Shown here: in pieces, positions 61,955-64,000 of the stretch
How the letters are laid out: every line of letters begins with the position of its first letter
Numbering within the stretch: position 1 is the first letter of the stretch
NCBI GenBank assembly: GCA_014730295.1
Contig: WJIN01000085.1
Span: forward strand, 1-64,000
DNA: 64,000 nt
Reading direction: 5' to 3'
Origin: Promethearchaeota archaeon
GTDB taxonomy: Archaea > Asgardarchaeota > Lokiarchaeia > Sigynarchaeales > SOKP01
Notes under the pieces: generated by a model
What the model was told of the DNA's origin: nothing
Seen by the model: only the letters and a program-made list of their open reading frames with translations
Database searches by the model: none
Made by a program: the position numbers and the translations under genes

Positions 61955-61989
61955 TGCGAATTGAAAAAGAAAGAGAAAGAGAATTCGCA
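61955..61989. repeat. Inverted repeat, 8-bp arms
   Basis: TGCGAATT (61955-61962) and AATTCGCA (61982-61989) are perfect complements separated by 19 purine-rich bases. Could be a regulator binding site or a hairpin. Confidence 0.4.
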
Positions 61990-62037
61990 AAACCGCAAAA
62001 ACTTTAAACAAGTTTTGGGATAAAAATTTAGTAATAC

Positions 62038-62061
62038 CATTTAATTAGGCATTTAATTAGG
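62038..62061. repeat. Tandem direct repeat, 12 bp twice
   Basis: catttaattagg occurs twice in direct succession, about 250 bases before the ABC ATPase start. The repeat could be two regulator half-sites or a simple duplication. Confidence 0.5.
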
Positions 62062-62307
62062 AAATTCCCTCATCTCTAAGATATTTACGAGGTATGTTTA
62101 GGGGATATTTATTTTATTACGATTTCGCGTTGAATTCTCTCTGAATTATAAATAAGTAGATGATCCTTAAAAACCTTATCATCATTTTTATAAAAAAAAG
62201 GATAAAATGTTTTTGAACGAAATGAGTCCAATAAAAATCTATATATTTTCGAAGAGATTACATAATTAGAAAAAGTAGATTACATTTAACATCATTAAGA
62301 GGAGACT

Positions 62308-63072
62308 ATGTCAGATTCCATTGATAAAGAAAAGACCAATCGAAAGACCGAGAAGGAGCGTTCAACCGCACGAATTGATACAAAAATTCTTATTAAACTC
62401 CAGAATGTCGTGAAAGATTTTGAAATTGGGGAATTTATCGTCCGCGCGGTCGATAATATAAACCTTGAAATTCAAGAAGGCGAGTTTCTCGTAATTAGGG
62501 GGCCATCGGGAGCGGGAAAAACTACCTTGCTCAATTTAATCGGAGGGTTGGACACGCCCACCCAAGGAGATATCTACTCGTTTGGAGTACGCATCTCAGA
62601 TATGGACCAAGAATCTTTGACCATATTTCGTTTGATGAATTCCGGATTTGTATTTCAGAACTATAATTTGATAAGCACACTTACTGCCGAGGAAAATGTG
62701 ATGTTTCCGATTAGTTTGGTGGGCGAGAGATTATCTGAACAGAGGAATATCTCGGTCAGCTTACTCAAGCAAGTGGGGCTTGCAGAGCGACGGGAGCATC
62801 TACCTTTTCAACTTTCGGCAGGAGAACAACAGCGGGTTGCGATTGCGAGAGCTCTTGCTAATAATCCACCAATTATTTTAGCTGACGAGCCTACTGCAAA
62901 TTTAGACAAAACCACGAGCGAGTTCATTCGAAACCTTTTTCAAAAGATAAAAAGGATGGAGAAGACCATCATTATCGCCACGCATGATGAATATCTACTG
63001 GAGTTGGCTGATAGAATCATCGATTTCCATGACGGCAAAATTACTAACGAGACGCACCAATCTGAAAATTAG
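62308..63072 (+). CDS. ABC transporter ATP-binding protein (MacB/LolD type)
   Basis: The 254-residue ATPase has Walker A GPSGAGKTT, a Q-loop in VFQNYNL, signature LSAGEQQRVAIARAL (Ala for the second Gly of LSGGQ), Walker B IILADEPTANLD and the H-loop IIATHDE. Sequence and the FtsX-like gene that follows place it in the MacB/LolD/FtsE type, which export lipids or peptides or drive mechanotransmission. The first 30 residues are a charged extension. Confidence 0.93.
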   Translation: MSDSIDKEKTNRKTEKERSTARIDTKILIKLQNVVKDFEIGEFIVRAVDNINLEIQEGEFLVIRGPSGAGKTTLLNLIGGLDTPTQGDIYSFGVRISDMDQESLTIFRLMNSGFVFQNYNLISTLTAEENVMFPISLVGERLSEQRNISVSLLKQVGLAERREHLPFQLSAGEQQRVAIARALANNPPIILADEPTANLDKTTSEFIRNLFQKIKRMEKTIIIATHDEYLLELADRIIDFHDGKITNETHQSEN

Positions 63073-63124
63073 ATTTTAATTACAAATTACATAGAGCATA
63101 AACCAAAAACACATCGAAAAGAAA

Positions 63125-64000
63125 ATGTCGTTTGATTTTGCGTTAAAGGACTTTTACAGAAAAAGGAAACAAAATTTTCCCTATGTAATTACAATTTCTC
63201 TTACGGTTGCTGTCACGATTTTCCTTATCTATTTCACTAATGCCCTCAACCTCAACTATTTTATAACGCAAGAGAGTAATTATGCTAATCCGTATTTCTT
63301 CTCGGGGAGCATTAATATTGTGTTTACTCAATTTAATGCGATTCTAATAGTGTTAATATTCGTCTTATCAGTTGTAATGGTCACAATCATTTGCTCATCT
63401 TTTATCGTCAGTAAAAAACGAGATATCACAATCATGAGGGCATTAGGCACCCTTCCAGAAAAATTATATAGTTTCTATTTGCTTGAAGCGTTTATAATTT
63501 TTCTCTTAGGATTTTTCTTAGGGTGGCTTATTGGAATTATCGGATATGGAATTTTTAGTATAATATATTCCATGATTTTTATTCAAATACCATTCCAATT
63601 TGAGGTCATATTTTCACTTGTGTTATTTATTCTCTGTACTTTCGCATCATTAGGTTTACCTGGACTTCAATTAAGAAAATACGGCCGGACAAATGTGATC
63701 AAAAGCTTTTCGAAAGAGGTCCCCTCGGATTTTAATGCCTCAGATCAGTTAAAATTGGTACCAAAATGGCTTTCTACGCTTGGATTGAATGTAAAATATG
63801 CGATTATGAATCTTGTACGGAAGAAAAATAAATTCAAGCGGTTCTTTGCCGTGTTTTTCACGATTTCTCTAATATTATTTACAATTGGTTTGGGAGCATT
63901 GGTCCTTCACACCTCGTCCACCACATGGATTGAGAAATCGCAAGGGAACGAGATAATAATCATAGGACACGAAGATGTAGTAGGTAATTACTCATCTATG
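63125..64000 (+). CDS. FtsX/MacB-type ABC permease, cut by the window end
   Basis: The frame starts at ATG 63125 (MSFDFALKDFYRKRKQNF) and stays open to the last base, so only the first 292 residues are seen. The first transmembrane helix (about 20-40), an extracellular segment of about 30 residues, then three helices with the FtsX-type loop KKRDITIMRALGTLPEKLYS are visible. A further helix begins near residue 240 (FFAVFFTISLILF), suggesting the two-repeat FtsX form. It is the membrane partner of the ATPase 52 bases upstream. Confidence 0.88.
   Translation, partial: MSFDFALKDFYRKRKQNFPYVITISLTVAVTIFLIYFTNALNLNYFITQESNYANPYFFSGSINIVFTQFNAILIVLIFVLSVVMVTIICSSFIVSKKRDITIMRALGTLPEKLYSFYLLEAFIIFLLGFFLGWLIGIIGYGIFSIIYSMIFIQIPFQFEVIFSLVLFILCTFASLGLPGLQLRKYGRTNVIKSFSKEVPSDFNASDQLKLVPKWLSTLGLNVKYAIMNLVRKKNKFKRFFAVFFTISLILFTIGLGALVLHTSSTTWIEKSQGNEIIIIGHEDVVGNYSSM

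Larger units (their letters stand above)
61733..62307. other. Gene-free spacer with repeats before the ABC transporter
   Basis: 575 bases without a convincing gene. It holds an inverted repeat (61955-61989), a tandem direct repeat (62038-62061) and TATA-like sequences. It ends in the ribosome site AAGAGGAG of the ABC ATPase gene. It is probably the promoter region of that operon. Confidence 0.45.

Noticed and set aside
1..64000. CRISPR array, insertion sequence, prophage or rRNA/tRNA genes
   Set aside because: No regular spaced repeats, transposase or integrase motifs, terminal inverted repeats, or structured RNA genes were found on reading both strands; a covariance-model search would be needed to exclude small RNAs.

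Overview
This AT-rich window (64 kb, no rRNA, tRNA, CRISPR array, insertion sequence or phage genes seen) reads as an archaeal chromosome segment. Archaeal markers are an archaeal-type PEP carboxylase, a ComDE-type sulfopyruvate decarboxylase, a two-thioredoxin-unit protein disulfide oxidoreductase, Lrp/AsnC and Bat-type regulators, GGTG/GGAG ribosome sites and T-rich transcript ends. A small GTPase fused to a longin-like domain, and a second protein built of longin/roadblock-like modules, point to an Asgard archaeon, most likely of the Lokiarchaeia type. That assignment is an inference from gene content; no ribosomal marker is present. The lifestyle suggested is anaerobic and heterotrophic, with heavy thiol, corrinoid and Fe-S chemistry.

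Layout. 0-5 kb: an edge-truncated GNAT, a protein disulfide oxidoreductase, a GPH sugar symporter and a cystathionine gamma-synthase-family PLP enzyme. 5-10 kb: a methyl-transfer module with two MttB-family methyltransferases lacking pyrrolysine, a corrinoid protein and a MtbA/UroD-like zinc methyltransferase. 10-16 kb: a GH5/GH42-like glycosidase, a double AsnC regulator, an Fe-S flavoprotein and two tandem CCG-domain (HdrB/D-like) proteins. 16-24 kb: an Asgard-flavoured block of longin-like proteins, a longin-GTPase with a cysteine cluster in place of switch II, a ferredoxin-thioredoxin reductase/glutaredoxin pair and several small membrane proteins. 23-31 kb: sulfopyruvate decarboxylase, a drug/metabolite transporter, creatininase, M20 peptidase, a second GPH symporter, threonine dehydratase and a flavoprotein. 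31-37 kb: a Bat-type regulator, a dicluster ferredoxin, a rubredoxin reductase with fused rubredoxin plus a free rubredoxin, and PEP carboxylase. 37-46 kb: D-aminoacylase, a GPH symporter gene broken by one in-frame TAA, a rubredoxin, a secreted lipase, acyl-CoA synthetase, SlyD-type FKBP and a decayed stretch with an aldo/keto reductase remnant. 46-56 kb: flavodiiron protein, a PARP-type zinc-finger protein, an SDR, a flavin reductase-GyrI fusion, GmhB, a ferritin-like protein, LarA, superoxide reductase, desulforedoxin, DUF302 and an AhpD-like protein. 56-64 kb: a PQQ-type sugar dehydrogenase, a sulfur-relay operon (TusA, DsrE-like, cysteine desulfurase, IscU fusion), a second TusA, a second corrinoid protein, and a MacB-type ABC transporter cut by the window end.

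How they work together. Peptide, sugar and lipid fragments appear to be taken up and degraded (GPH symporters, M20 peptidase, D-aminoacylase, creatininase, lipase, acyl-CoA synthetase, glycosidase). Methylated amines or related compounds are probably demethylated through the MttB/corrinoid module. The presence of ComDE makes coenzyme M a conceivable methyl acceptor. A rubredoxin-centred set (NAD(P)H:rubredoxin reductase, three rubredoxin domains, flavodiiron protein, superoxide reductase, desulforedoxin, ferritin-like protein) looks like oxygen and superoxide detoxification. Sulfur for Fe-S clusters is handled by an atypical system: the desulfurase has Asp where the PLP lysine should be, and the scaffold IscU carries a degenerate thioredoxin-reductase-like domain.
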